Shown here: positions 23,061 to 37,249 of the stretch, piece by piece
Layout: every line of letters starts with the position of its first letter
Numbering within the stretch: position 1 is the stretch's first letter
DNA from: Istiophorus platypterus
Taxonomy: Eukaryota; Chordata; Actinopteri; Istiophoriformes; Istiophoridae
Assembly (NCBI GenBank): GCA_016859345.1
Contig: CM029129.1
Location: 15,880,560-15,944,559 of the forward strand
Length of the DNA stretch: 64,000 bases
Direction of reading: 5' to 3'
Program-made: the position numbers and the translations under genes
Notes under the pieces: model-generated
Database searches by the model: none
The model's input: only the letters and a program-made list of their open reading frames with translations
What the model was told of the DNA's origin: nothing

Positions 23061-26000
23061 AGGTGCATTGCAGGCAAAGTGCCAACATGTCGACTGAGAG
23101 TATGTCATCTTATAGGGGTGTGTCGTGGCCGGCCAAATAGACTTCAGATTAGTGTTAGACTAACACTGCTGTGTATTCCATGACAGGAATTTGAAAGCAT
23201 TAGAAGGGCTTACAATTTTTTTCCTCCCTTGTTTGTTTTAACAGCACACTAGTTGGAATGTATATGGGTATTATGTAACAGAGTCGGTTTGCAAAGCTTG
23301 ATAATAACTTATCTTATATTCAGGGCTATAGAAATCTTAGCCCCTGGTACCGACGCTGCATGTAGCTATGCTCTAAGGGTTCTTTCTACCCATTTTTTGT
23401 TCCATGGCTTCATAGACAGGAGTAGTGTGTGAAGAGAGTATATAAATGAAACTCGTTAGTGTCTGTCGCGCAGAGCAGAATGGACCCTCCCCCCCAACCC
23501 GTCTCCCCAAACAAGCACACCCTAACTTCGCATTGGCAGTGCTTCATGGTCATTGGAAAGACAACACTTGCTTATGTAAACTGGACCGCGACCAAGGGGA
23601 GTAGAGGTGGTGGATCTTGGAAGACGTCCAGATAAGAAGTTTAGCCGTAGCTTAACCGTGAACTAGCCAAGATCACTCCCAACACATGCAGACAGGTTTG
23701 GCAGTTGTCTGAAAAAAATATATACAGTCACACTGTTTTGCAGATGGCATAAACACAGTGGGGAGGAAAGCGGGGAGCTTGTTCCAAGAGTCTGGAAGAG
23801 AGAGCTTGACCCTGACAGTGATGACATTATCTGTGCAAATTTTACATTTTTGGAATTGCTAAAAATCATGAAGTCTAACTGAACTAGAAATATATCCGCC
23901 TTTGCAGTAAGTTATCATATTATGATTAATCAATTATTGTTAATTTATCTTTTTTTTGGGGGGGGGATATAGCATGGCACTGCAATGACAAAAAATGAGG
24001 ACTAGCTTTGTGAACCCGAACATAAATGTGGCTAATAATACATCAGGAGAAAGGGTTTATTCAAACATAAAATGCATAACTCAACCTCAGACCTAGAAGG
24101 CTGCATGACTACTACCTAAATTACTATGTATGGCTCATTCTGAAACTTGAACAACCCACAACCTGTAACTGTTTTTAACTCTCTGCTAGAGGTATAGTTC
24201 TCAACCTCAGCAAAATATGACTTAAATTTGACACCAAAATCCTATACACAAATTGAAATATGTACTCAACAGTCATTTTCACTTATCAAAAACTATATGA
24301 TGCATCTCTATAGACTACATTATGCAAGATAACATCATTTATAAGGTTTCCAATAATAATAATTGCAGGATTTCCCACAGTAATTACATTGCATGACAAT
24401 GAAATGAAGTAATCCAGCCCATGACCATGACTAGACTTTATCTGCAAAACTAGATCTCTCCAAATTTTTTGGCAGATGCTTGCTAATATGTACCAGTCTT
24501 CACTTTGGATCATCATCGTAGTAGTAGTTAGGTATTTATAGAAACTGTCCTCTTTTAACCTCCATTTTAAGGAGTATGGTGTCTCCCCCAGTATCTGTCA
24601 ACTTAAAGTGGCTATTGTGCTTTAAATACTAATTACCGAACAGCGATGACCTGTGATGGCAGGATTCCTCAGACAATGAAGAAAAAGACAGTGGATTAAG
24701 AGATCACACTTGACACAACCGCCACCCATCCAACCAAGTGAAGGTATTTACACAGTATTTGCTTTTACAATTCACAATTTTTTAGATCGTTATAGTTTTT
24801 ACAAGTAACGACAACACTGCAACTCTTGAACTAAAATATTTTATGTTAAATGTTTTCTCTTAATTATCTTTTCTTGTTATCGATTACTGTTTTTAGCATT
24901 TTTAAGTTCACTTGAGAGCTGAAAAATGTTACACGTTACACAATTTTTATTCTAATTTTGTTGAGGCATGACTTAAAATGCTGTTAATATTAAGATACCA
25001 ATCCTGCTCTAACGTACATGCTCCTCCGATTGCTCAGCCAACAAATGTGGCTGTGAGCCATGCGGCCCACATTCAAGCCTCATTAGGAATGCCTTCATAC
25101 TGGACTACAGCGCAATAAACATGTGCACTTACTCAGTCACCCACACATACACGGCAAAAATTACCTGCTGCTGAACAAGAGCAAATCTGAAACAAATGCA
25201 CACTGCTGACAGTGATTACAAAACTAAAAAAAAGTCTAGTACACATAGGCAGAAGGCAGTAACGTAATATTTCCTGCAAAAACCCACACACACCCGATCA
25301 CCAATACTTTCAGGAGAGACTTGAGCAAAGGATATGATTTAACCTCAAATAGAACCGGCTGCAGTTCACTGCCCTTTGCTGCCCTAACCTCACCCATGTT
25401 GACCTTAGCGTGTGTCAATACATTTACAATACAAGTGTGTTGTGTTGCGCACAGAATTAGTTGAACCTGTCAAAAACCTCAGCTTAAAAAAAGCAAATGA
25501 ATCAAAAAAATTTGAGCAGGCTTGGCAGTGTTAAGGCTGTGAGAGGCATGCTCCCAGTCCATTCCCTCACTATCTTACTTCTGACAACTGTAACAATATG
25601 TGTAAATCTCAAGAGGCTGATCAGAAATATGGAGGGACTTGGCAACAAGATTCATAAATAAAAACAATACATTAAGTGAAATCCTGCTGCAACAGTATGT
25701 GCCAAAAGGTTCTTTTTACACAATCCTCTCTATCTCTAAACAAGCAGTATATTTCTGCAGGTTGTAAAATGTGTAACAGAAAATCTATTATGACTTCTCT
25801 CCCCAGCTACTTAAGCATTGGTTCCACTGTGTATTTTATTCCGTTGTTGATAGGTAATACATTAATCTAGATGTTGATTTTGAAGAAAAACCTATGAAAA
25901 TGCCAGCTGTTACTTTAAATTATGTCAGACTAAAATCAAACCAGAGCACATACTATATAACCTATGAATGAATGTGTTACACATTTTCATCATGTCATTA

Positions 26001-27250
26001 AATTACATGAGGAGGCGTTGGAAAAGACAGATCAGCACCAATGACACTCTGCAAGAAACAGTCAAAGAAGGAGGACTGAACTGAGCTGACCTGCTATGTC
26101 ACTGGGGAACTGTATACCAGTGACTGCAGTGGGAACCGATGCAAGCATAATTTTTCCATTAAGATCAAAGCTTTTTTTAAGCTAATGTGTGGGAGCAGAA
26201 ACTATGAGATGGCCAGTGGGAGAGAAAAGTGGTTTCTTTTAGCAGAGAGATGTAATGTATGAGAACACTCATAGTGCCGAGGCTTTTCACAGCTATAGAA
26301 CCTGACTGACTTGGCCAAACACATTATGGTGGACGTTTGAGAAAACAGTAGGTAATGCAAGGATGACTGTTGTTTCATACTCACTTTTAATTATAAAATA
26401 CGTATAACTTTTGAGTAAAAAGTCTTGTAGCTGTTCCCCCTCTGATTAAATAAACTTTGAAATTTCTACGGGAACTATTTCTAAACAGTTAGCTTATGTT
26501 AAAAATACTTTTAGAAATTAGCATTGAGATTTTATTGTATAATCCAAGAACATATACTGTATCTTTACTGAAGTGTATTACTGGAAGTCACTGCAAAACA
26601 TTTATTTCTATTTTTTTTTTTTTTTTTTTTATAATGGCATCCTTGAAAAATACAAATGCTGCATAAAGTACTTCTCAGAATTTATCCTGGGGACTTAAAT
26701 CTCTTCTACATTCAACCAGTGAGCAACACTGCTGTTCCCTTGAATATAAACTGTGTAAAGTGCATTTAATAGGCCAAAATCTTAAAATCTTAAACACATT
26801 TCTCAGTTACGAGGAGTCGAACGTAAAAAATGACTACAACATGGCGCATTTTTTTATTTTAGGCCTGCATTTTCATAACAGTTGAGCAGGAATATTAAGA
26901 AAACCTGTGCCACTTACGAGGCCATGATCATTATGCATATTTTCAAGAAAATAAATGAAATCCCTTACAGCTACACATGGACTGTCACAGTAGCAGATGC
27001 TTCCACTAGCACCAACAGTCTGCTGACTAATTCATCTGCACTGACTATGTTGACAAGACCTGAGCCTGATATCTGCAGACAGCTGGCTATCTAGTGTTAG
27101 CTCCCCATCAGGGACAGACTGAATAAAGTAGAAGACATACACTGTTCAGCCGACCTCCAAAGCTTCAGATCTCTTGGCCGGAGATAATATCTCAACTCAA
27201 CAACAAACAAAGTCTTTTGTTTTTCAGTCTGTCCCTCTGGTAGATGTGAT

Positions 27251-27271
27251 ATCTCTCTCCCTCTCCCTCTC

Positions 27272-27324
<53 letters not shown>
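27251..27324. repeat. (CT)n microsatellite
   Basis: A CT/TC run with a few CC interruptions at the left end. Confidence 0.95.
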
Positions 27325-27327
<3 letters not shown>

Positions 27328-28061
27328 ACAAGAGATTGCAGTCAGTTAACCATCCTGAGTCCTGATGGTTTATAGCTTATGGAAAAGTTGTGGCTCATAT
27401 AGCAGCTATCACCGATGCTACTTTTTAACTTAAAATAACATTTTTGCACACGCTGTAATAACTCCCATTTCCACAAAGCAGATGTTTTACACATCATGCA
27501 GCTCTAACTGAACCACTTTTCAAAGTAACCTCTGCCCACACTTGACACTTGATTCATTTATACGTGTTTACTGAGAGGAGGAGCAAATGAAAAGGCTTGA
27601 TTTTAAGAATCTATATTTGATCATTTGAATAAAGATTGAGATTAATTTTGAAATCCTCTTTTTTTTTTCTTTCTTTTTTAAATCCAGCCCTACTTTTGGA
27701 TATCTATGGGGAGGTGTTAATCTACATTCAAAGGGGGAAAAAAGTGTGTTGTTCCAGCCCATTTTAAGGTTACACTTGCTCAGTTTTTAGGGATGATATT
27801 AATCTGACTGTGTGCTTATCTGATTTAGTCAGGATACATAACAGGCAACAATGGTTACCATTATTCATCTCAATGTTAATATTTGGTCTTCTCTTACACA
27901 GATGCCACATTGTACTATTAATGACATAGGAAGTTTCCATATATTTTGGACTGTTATTTCATAATACTGTGTAGCCCGAAATGCATGCATCCTAATTCCA
28001 TTATGCACAAATAAAGTTGTTTTCTCTGCCTCTCAAATCTTTATTGTGCAATGTCACTGTT

Positions 28062-28225
28062 TTACTGTACTCTTCTCTTCCTGCCTTTCCCTACTCTCAC
28101 TTCCTCTTTCCATCACATCTGTCTCTCTAACCAGCTCTCACTCTCACTCTCTCTCGTCCTCTCTCATCCCTTATTCCCCCTCTTCCTCCTTCCTCTTCCC
28201 CTCCTCCCACCTCCTCTGCCAAGGT
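28062..28225. repeat. Polypyrimidine tract
   Basis: About 160 nt of almost only C and T on the plus strand (few purines), ending shortly before a TTATATAATA. The bias removes stop codons and yields the 124- and 149-residue low-complexity frames in this area, which are not genes. Confidence 0.9.
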
Positions 28226-31200
28226 TATATAATATTCGTATTACTGCTGCTCCGCTGGGGCAGAGCCACCACCCCCCCCCTTTCTCAGTCTCTCAGCCAA
28301 TCAAGTGTCACTACTGGCAGGGAGTATGGAGGAGGTCAGGCGAGTCATGGGATTATCCACTCACCTACCCAGAGACAAGCGCACACAGTGTATGTGTGTG
28401 TTTTCTGTGTGTTTTCATAGGATGCACTCGCATGTGCGCATGTTTTTATGTGCTTGTTGATTTGGTCTTTGAATTACTAAGTGGCTCCTTCGGTTGCTAG
28501 AGACGAGCAAAGTAATAAAGCTACCCTTGTTTTAGAAATCATCATGTGATTGTGTGATGGCTCCCTCTTTTCTTCTCTCTTTTTCTCCCTCGCTCACTCA
28601 CACCCCTCCCTCACATCAGAGTGTCTACATCTCCTACACACTGCTGTCACTTCCATCATCATTTTAATGGCATCAGCCAACCCTCCCCACCCCCAGCATA
28701 ACTTGAACAGTTTCAGTTGTTTTCTCCTGTGATGAAGACACTGAGGCAAAACTCACTGGGGAAAAAAAACAGCACTGGCTGTTTGTTTAATTCTCTGATT
28801 ACCTGACTAAGTCCTTGCGGCCATGCGTTTTATGACTGGTTCCTGACAGATGCAAAGGCGGAAGAAGTGTTATTGTAGAGCCGCACAACCTGTTAAAGAG
28901 GAGGTCGGGCCGGATGGATGAGTCAACAATTCCTCTGATTTTACCTGGGAAGTGGAGACCACTGTTCGCATCCACCTTCTAGCAACGGTCATCGCTCGTT
29001 TCTTCCTATGTGCTTATGTTGGTTTTGTGCTCATTAAAAACCTTAATCATGGCAATATCAAATCAGAAAAACCAATGATAAACTGACAAAAAAATGTTGT
29101 CATGCCAACAGAGTCGCTTGATCAGAATATACTTATATTGGTTAATTTGCAAGGCAATGAAAAACAAAGTGTTTTTATATTCATTCTAGAGAACATGTTG
29201 GTTCAGGCAGTAAAAATCCTCTATTCCAATTGGTTTACCTACATTCATTTCAATTCAATCCCAGATTTCCCACAATCATTTTGAAAACAGATGAAGTCTA
29301 ATAATCCAAACTGGTCCGACATGACGAGGACCCTTTTCATCTTGAGCAGCGAACTGTCTGTCAGGTCTTTTCAAGCTCCCGCGCAATCAGCAAAGGCAAA
29401 GGCAAGTGGGGTGTTTCAGAGCGCAGGAGAAGTGAAAGTTCAAATAAGGAAAAACAAATTTATAATTCAGCCAAGCACTCTTCCTCTCAGGCACTGAGTG
29501 ACAGTTGATGTTTGTGCCATTCCACCCCACCTCCACCCACCATGCCCCCACACACAATATTCTATATTGTCTCCTTCTCTGTCTATGCATAAAAAAAAAA
29601 ATACACCAACACAGATGCTCATAAAGAATCATTAGCAAAGCAGCCATGATGACATCTCATTAACAGTAATTTCCACTGTGACTGGCAGTGAACCAGGGGA
29701 CTTTTAATTCAGATTCTGAAATAAATCAGTTAAAGCCGTCTGCTCTGCCGCCTTCTTTTCATCAGGCCTGAACGCAGTTTTTCTCTCTTCAATGTATAGA
29801 TGTGTTTTTGCTTAAAACAGTGCTCACACGGCATACTAAAAACAGACACAACACAAGGCATATCGCTGCATTTACTCGACATACTGCAAATGTATGAAAT
29901 ACAAGAAAACAAAATAAGAAACCAAGAAGGTTTGTGGCTGAGTAGTGGTGGGAGATTTGTGCCGCTTTCTTGAAGCAGACAAGAACAAAAGAAAACGAAG
30001 CATCAAAACAGCGGCCATGCGACAGGGCCATATAATAATTCAATATCACGGTTTATTTTCCTTCAGTGGAATAATGTTGTGGCGATCAGGGGATATTAAG
30101 AAAACTGAGGATGCTGTGATACACCATTGTGTTGTCAAAATAGATGATAACAACTGTATTGTGTTCAAGAACTGATAAAACAAGGTTATGAAACATAATA
30201 AGGGATATTTGAGGGTAATATCATCATGCTATTTAAGATGATGAACATCAATGTGATTATTTGACAACAGAGTTTACTCGTGTTTATAAAATAAAAGTAA
30301 TTGATTTTAGACAATCAGCATCTCCAAACCTAATCCAACTTCAGATACAAAAAGGGCCCAAGAGAAGAGTTTATGTAGATGGAGCGGTTGAGCCAAGAGA
30401 AGAACAGACCACAGTAAAGAGACAATCGACTGTAAAGTGTGTCAACAGGACCGACAGTTAGACCTTTTTCTATAACTCCGATGTACAAGATAATTCTTGA
30501 TGCATATGAGCGCAACTGAAACCAGCTAAATGCGAGACAGAACGTCTACAGAACGTCTCTTTCTGAGAAGGTTACGGTTTAGGCTATTTGAGGTCACATG
30601 TTAAATCCCTGGAGCGTAGCTATGCTATTGGAATGTGGAGCTTTACAGGAAATTGGACCACATGGTGTAGACCACAGGGAATAGAATGAAGGGCGATGGC
30701 ACTGTCTTTCAAGTTTATCCTCGTCTAACTCAATATGAGTCCTACAGTGCCATTTGAGCAAGTTTATCATGAGGTTTAGCGAACTGTCAAACTGATACCA
30801 CTTCAGAGAGCGAGGACTTTCTGTGTTTTCTGAGGCTGATATACATACAGGCCCTGTAGCTATTTCAAGTTGTGCGTCATGTTTACATTTGTCTTCATTT
30901 AAGTGCACTATTCCTTTCAACAAAACACAACAAAATTGTGGTCAGGTGACTGCAACTTGAAGAAGAACTGACTGATTTACGACAAAACGTTGACTGCACC
31001 TAGAACAGTAAAGATTTGCTCTTTAATGACATATTGTAGCTGATCAATAGAAAATTAACAGGCAACTATTTTGCTAATCAATTGAAGTCATTTTCTTTTA
31101 AAAGAATATCTGGTTCCCTTCTCAAATGTGAACAATGTTTATTTTTTTCCAGTCCTCTACAATATGAAACTAAATTAAACTAAACTTTGTTCGAAGAGTA

Positions 31201-34149
31201 GCATTAACTGTAACCAACCTTTCTTTTCAGTCATCGATGAAAAAATTAATTCTTTATTAATTTGTTGACTGATTATCTAATTAAAAGAATATATAGAATA
31301 ATTAAACCAAATCAAATTAAATCAAATTGAAACTGTACATTCTCCTCATTAAGCTTAACTTAACTGTCTCTTACAAAGTAACTACCACAACAAAATCTAA
31401 GCATTATTTACAGCTCATCTTTGAACAATATCAGATTATTATGATGTAGAGGGACTCCGCTACCCCAGCCTGCCAGAGCCAAAGTGGGTGGGGATCCTTA
31501 TCCGCAGTCTGGTAGGACGGTTCTAACAGTGTTGTAATATAACCCTAACCTCAGCACAAGAAAGTGTGTGTATGTGCGTACATGTATGTATGTGTGTTTG
31601 TATTTGGTGCAGGGAACCTTCAATTGCTCCCTGCAGATTTGATTTGCTGCTGACACATTGTGTGTCTTAAATCAGATAGATGGCCAAGGCCAGAGGACAC
31701 ACAGCACCCATTTCCCCTGGTGCCTTCATGTAATTAGCTTTCATTTAGCACCTTAATGCTTTGGCCCCCCCAACAAATTACCCACAAGAAAGCCCCCCCC
31801 ACACACACACACACACACACACACATCCACTGTTACTCTCGTCTTCTCTCTAACTTACAACAGCAAGTTGACAAAAAAGTACATTTTCTTCTCTTACCAG
31901 TTCTTAGTTTATTACAACTAATATCACTAATATCACTATTAATATCATAATGCCAGCAATATAATAATGTTGTCATAACGGTATTCAAAAGAGATACTGT
32001 GCCTAAGTGACTGTCAGCTTGCGTTGTCCCTTTCCTTTTCGCTGCTAAGAACAAGCAGCGGTGACATGTAGCAAGTACTTGTGTGCCAAAATCAGTTACA
32101 TAACAGAAATCTTAACACAGCAACGTAAATATTTACCTAGACCATAAATGTGTAAATCATAATGACATAAACATCCTACTGTTGGAGACACCCATTACGT
32201 ACCCCCTATATACCCCTAAGTTAGTCTAGGTTTGGGATAATGTTTGTAGTCTTAGTCTTAGTAGTGCAAAAAAAGTAACAAAGCCCAAACAATTCTTTAT
32301 TGCACTGAAGTGCATTACTTAGATTTCAAATGCATTCCATCCCTCAAAACAAGTAAATACTCTATATCAGTGAAAAAGACAGTAATTTAAAAATACTTGT
32401 ATATCTGCCATCTGAGTTAAATAAAGAAAAGGGGAGTGGAGAGAAGTGGCCTGCTGTGCTGTACTGTGGCATTGTGAGAGGGAAAAAAATTGACCATTCA
32501 TTCCACTGTTTGGCCCAAATTTACTGGACTCAAACACATAAAGGGCTTAAACATACAATACAGCAGAGAATGAGTGCTCGGGTTAACCAAGTGTTGAATG
32601 TCAGCCCACTGTACACAAAATACAGTGGAAGCTGAAATTCGATATGTGCACCTCCTATCACCTCGAGGTCTGGCCCTGACACAGCTCATGAAAATAAGTG
32701 TTTGTGCCCTAGGAAATGGAGAAAGAGATCAGTACTCGCTAACATTACTGGCTGCTACCATCGAGTGACCGGATGCTATTGACTTCAAACATTGAACTGG
32801 CTTTATATTACTGCCCGCTAGCAACCTGTGAATGGAATTGATTCTAACCTCAACCAAAGCATGGCTCTTTTGAATTGATTTTCCTTTTTTTCTGTGCTGT
32901 ATGTCTACTAAGATTATGTACTTTAATGATGTTACATCCCTGGGATTTCAATTGGGGTCAGTGTGTGGGCAGGCCTGTAGCCTACAGCCTTTTTGTGATC
33001 AACTATCATTTTCATTTCAACACTGACTAAGCAACTTTGCAGCGAGTCGGGTTGCGACCAGAAAGTGTGGTGTTGGAGATGATAAGTCAGTAGAGCCTAA
33101 CCCTGCTGTAGTCAGTGTTGTGGTCTCAACTGCCGACAGGCTGAGTGACGGTGGAAAACAGGTCACAAGTGCAGAGAGGCAGACGAGAATGCAGAGAAAA
33201 TATCCACTGCAGCAACAACAGTAACAGAGGTGCTGAGGGCTCAGGCTGAGTAATGAAGGGTTAAATTTGCATACGCCCACCATCTCTGTCTGCAAAGAGA
33301 TTAATGAAGTTGAAGCGGCAAAATGAATGCTGCTGAAATACAGTTGGGGAGCAATGAGAACTAAGGAGACAGGCTCTTAAGTGTGATCGCTCAGGCTGTT
33401 GTATAGGCCTGGGTATCAAGAAATAGTTCTAAATGGAACAGATTCCAAATGTAAAAGAAGCTTTTAAATTATAATTTCTGTATGTTGCCAGTAGCACATG
33501 CATCAGTGCACATGTAATGTAGAGGACCAGTGTGTCTGAGCTTTACACAATGCTACTGTGTAATGTAATCGCTTTGCCAAACTGGTTTCCTGTCAGCTTC
33601 CTGACTTTAACATGTTTTGTATCCTTTAGTACTACTTAGTACCTTAGTACCTTTAGTAATACTTTGGAAAGAAACAATAACAAAAATCAACATGCAAAAA
33701 AAGAGAAAATTAAAATCAGAATCTCTAAAATCGAAACAATTTAAGGACAGCTTATTAGGACAAGTTTTTCTCCAACACTAACATTTATCCCTTATCAATG
33801 GCAGCTGGAAACCAGCTATTCAATCACAAAGGGTTGATAAGTAGAGCGGTTTCATTTTTGTTTTGGCTTTTTTACAGAGAACAGCACTACACAGTACAAG
33901 TTTCAGCCAGAGAATGCAGTACCTTTTATGAATTTTCCATTTTTGAAAAGTCTGCAGTGTGAAATGCAGTTAAAAGTGCAGACTGATTGAGAAGTCTCCT
34001 TAAATGATGCATTCATGTGCAACTGTAGATTGGAAAAATTACTTCCTTCCTACAGTACTTCCTTCCTAATTTGTCATCAGATGCTAACCAGGATATGCAT
34101 TTCTGTTTTGCAGCTAACTCTCAAGTGCTTACTTACTGTATTTAAAGTA

Positions 34150-34885
34150 CATTCAGAAAGTATTCAGACCCCCTCACTTTGTGACATTGTGTTATGTTGT
34201 AATCTTATGCTAATATCATTTAAATTCATTTTTCCCCTCAAGAGTATACACTCATTACTCCAAAATGACAAAGTGAAAAGATATTTAGATTTTTTTTACA
34301 AATTAATTGAATAGGAAAAACTGAAATATCACCTGGGCATAAGCATTGAGACCCTTTATTAAGACAAGTGAAATTTAGCTCAGGTGCCTCCCATTTCTCT
34401 TGATCAGTAGTGAGATGTTTCTACACATTGACTAGAGTCTACTGTGGTAAATTCAATTGATTGGACATGATTTGGAAAGGCACACCTGTTTATATAAGCT
34501 CAAAATGCATGTCATGAGATTGAAGGAACTGCCTGCAGAGCTCGGAGACGGGTGTCGAGCCAAAGATCTGGGGGAGGCTACAAAAAAATTCTGTTGCATT
34601 GAAGGTTCCAAAGAGTAAAATGGCCTCTATAATTCTTCAAACAATGACGTTTGGAACAATTAGGAATTTTCCTAGAGATTGTTGCCCAGGTCAACTGAAC
34701 AATCGGGGGAGAAGAGCCTCTGTAAGGTGACCAAGAACCCGTTGGTCAGTTTGCCTGAGCTCCAGACATCCTGTGTGGAGATGGGCGAAGCTTCCAGAAG
34801 GACAACAATCACTGCAGCGCTCCACTGATCGGGGCTTTACGGCAGAGTGGCCAGGTGGAAACCTCTTCTCAGTGAAAACACAAGC
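34150..34885 (+). mobile_element. Truncated Tc1-like DNA transposon, 5' part only
   Basis: It opens right after a TA dinucleotide with ATTCAGAAAGTATTCAGACC, a terminal repeat typical of fish Tc1 elements. An inner repeat-like segment follows (CAAAATGACAAAGTGAAAAG at 34261 on), then a leader with AATTCAATTGATTGGACATG and a TATATAA at 34491. The beginning of the transposase frame comes next. Resemblance stops after CTTCTCAGTGAAAACACAAG, so the catalytic DDE core and the right terminal repeat are missing. It is inserted in the antisense orientation relative to nr3c1. Confidence 0.88.
34514..34883 (+). pseudogene. Tc1 transposase pseudogene, N-terminal fragment
   Basis: ATG at 34514 opens MRLKELPAELGD, the start of fish Tc1 transposases, and runs 34 codons to a stop at 34616-34618. 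Beyond it, recognisable pieces of the helix-turn-helix domain continue in shifted frames (for example the CTTCCAGAAGGACAACAATCACTGC stretch near 34790, split here for clarity by several substitutions). Only about the first third of a transposase is present, with no catalytic residues, so it is inactive. Confidence 0.85.
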
Positions 34886-34952
34886 TATATCCAGTGATGG
34901 CATATTATACAACTGTGTGGTAGTTCAGGCTTCAGCAAAAGGCATCACGACG

Positions 34953-34981
34953 CACTTAATTTAAGAAATTTAAATTAAGTG
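34953..34981. repeat. Perfect 12-bp inverted repeat
   Basis: CACTTAATTTAA and its exact complement TTAAATTAAGTG are separated by GAAAT. It lies about 70 nt beyond the end of the truncated Tc1 element. Confidence 0.9.
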
Positions 34982-36611
34982 TGAGCATGAGATCTTCCTG
35001 AAATGCGACGCACTAACTCTGTATTATTTTTTCTGGACATCACTCATTCATTTTGCCAAAAGCATGTCGGACATGAGATTGATGGGAACATGTCATGGAA
35101 CTCTAAAATCCCAACTTTGGCAGCACTTTGGTGTCCCAGAGAAAAACAGCTTTTAAAGTCTGCGCTGAAGTTTTAGAGGAACACTACTAATCTCTCAAGC
35201 TGCCTGCTGAGGCAGTGTTTCCCCTGAGGTGGCGCGACAGAGGTGGTGGTTAGTTTTGTAGTCCCTAACCTGTCTAGTGTAATTGTTTTTGTTGTCATAT
35301 TTGACCAGACAACAACTCAAATTGCATAAGGATCATGTGTTACTTTATTTACATGCAATTATACAGTGTAGTTGGTAAGGCATTGGTAATATTTCATTTC
35401 ATTCAGAAATCAAAAATGATAGCTGATAGAAAACCCAGGATCATACCCAGGAATTTTAGAGATTTTTATTATGTAATATTGATTATATAAAGCATTTTGA
35501 ATAAAAAATTTTGCCAGGAGTAAAATAAATAAATAAAAAAAATAAATATATATACATATATACATATACATATAAAAACTTGTTTGCTTTTTGATGATAC
35601 AAACAAAGAGGCAACAACGTGTCAATATTGTAAAAACAAATCAAAGTCCTACAACTGAAACAAGTTTACCTTCCTCAGTCAACCTGTGTCTTTATGACTA
35701 ATCCTGATTTTTTTTTTTTTTTAACCTTTATCTTGTCTCTAATAGACTTTTTTTTTCTCTTTTCTTTTTTTTCTTTTTTTTATAGCTGATCGTAATGTAG
35801 GCCAGAGTGGCTCGGTTAAACTGTAACAGAAAACAAAACGAAACAGTATCACACAGCTCATGCAGCCTGTCGGGAAAGCTGCATGTCAGAATGAAACAGT
35901 GGTTGAAAAAGAATTAGATCAGGCCTAAAATAGTAATAATAATGATAATTTAAAAAAAAATCAAAAAGCCCAAACGCATAAATCTGTGGATGCTTTTCCC
36001 CTAAAATTATATAATAGTCCTGGACTAAAAGGCATGTGAATTAATGCATGCATGTGTATTTGATCTGATTCCACCCCAGCCCAAGGCATACAGCAAACAG
36101 TGCAATCTGGTGCATTACATCCAAGCTCAGTTAAATATTTATTAGTTATTAGAAAACTGAAGCAATGTTTGTTTTGAACAGCTGTGCCTATGAAGAAGAT
36201 GAAGTAAGGGCCCAGTGAGATTTTCTAGGCTTGAATTAAACTCAGTGAAAACCCATAGTCTTGCACTGCTTTAATTAATAACATATGACTGCAAAACCAA
36301 AAAGAAAAAAAACAAATCAAAGAAAAGGTTTCAGAGACTGTAATCATTTAAAAAACACAAGCTAACGTAGTCAAAGACAAAAATACAATGCCCTAATTGA
36401 TAAAAAAAATCTATTTCATAATATTTTTAGCAAAATAATTACATTTTTATGTGTTCTTAAGATTGATTCCAGCTGCCTGCAGCCCCGGATGGTACGACTT
36501 TACTCTTCTGTGGGTGATATCAAAGAGGCTAAGCAGACTTTTACCCTGAGTCCATAAGGGCACAACACTACTTTTATTTGGCTATCCTTGTTTTAATGAA
36601 CATAAGGTTGC

Positions 36612-36634
36612 CCTCTCTCTCTCACACACACACA

Positions 36635-36689
<55 letters not shown>

Positions 36690-36724
36690 GCTCACACAAA
36701 CACAACACGCACACACACACACAC
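36612..36724. repeat. CT/CA compound microsatellite
   Basis: A short (CT)n run passes into a long (CA)n run with a few breaks. Confidence 0.95.
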
Positions 36725-37249
36725 TCGATGAGCGAGGCGAATCATTAACCCAAAGAAGTGCGCTAAATATCCCTTCATAAAGCCTTTTATCCATTCCTCC
36801 CAGAGCTGAAGTTATACATGTTAAAAGTTGTGTAGTGTGATCTGAGTAGTGTGATTCAATGAAAGGAAAAAAAGTGAGGCAGAGAGGAGATGAGAGGAAG
36901 AGGTACAGAGACAGAAAAAAAAAAAAAAAACACACTTACTAAGATAAGATTGGATAAAAAAAAATGAGGGAGAAAAGCACTAGATTGCACACATTTTTTC
37001 CCAGATTTCACAACTAAGATTTCATAAACAGCAGCCACTGTCATGACCCGATTCGAATACAGCAAGTGAGTGATGATAAGGGAAACGGAGAAGAGCAAGA
37101 AGAGAAGAATAGGAAATCAAAAGGGAGATCTCAAAAGAGGCCATTGTACTGGCCCATGATAGGAGTTTTGTTTTGTTTTTGTTTTTTTAGTTGAATTTGG
37201 CTTTTATATCTAGATCATGAAAGATAAAGACAAGGCCTTGATGGCAAGT

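Noticed and set aside
28046..28500. 124- and 149-residue open frames on the plus strand
   Set aside because: They are Ser/Leu/Pro-rich translations of a polypyrimidine tract, overlapping each other in two frames.
34691..34964. Short open frames over the Tc1 fragment on both strands
   Set aside because: They are out of frame with the transposase remnant.
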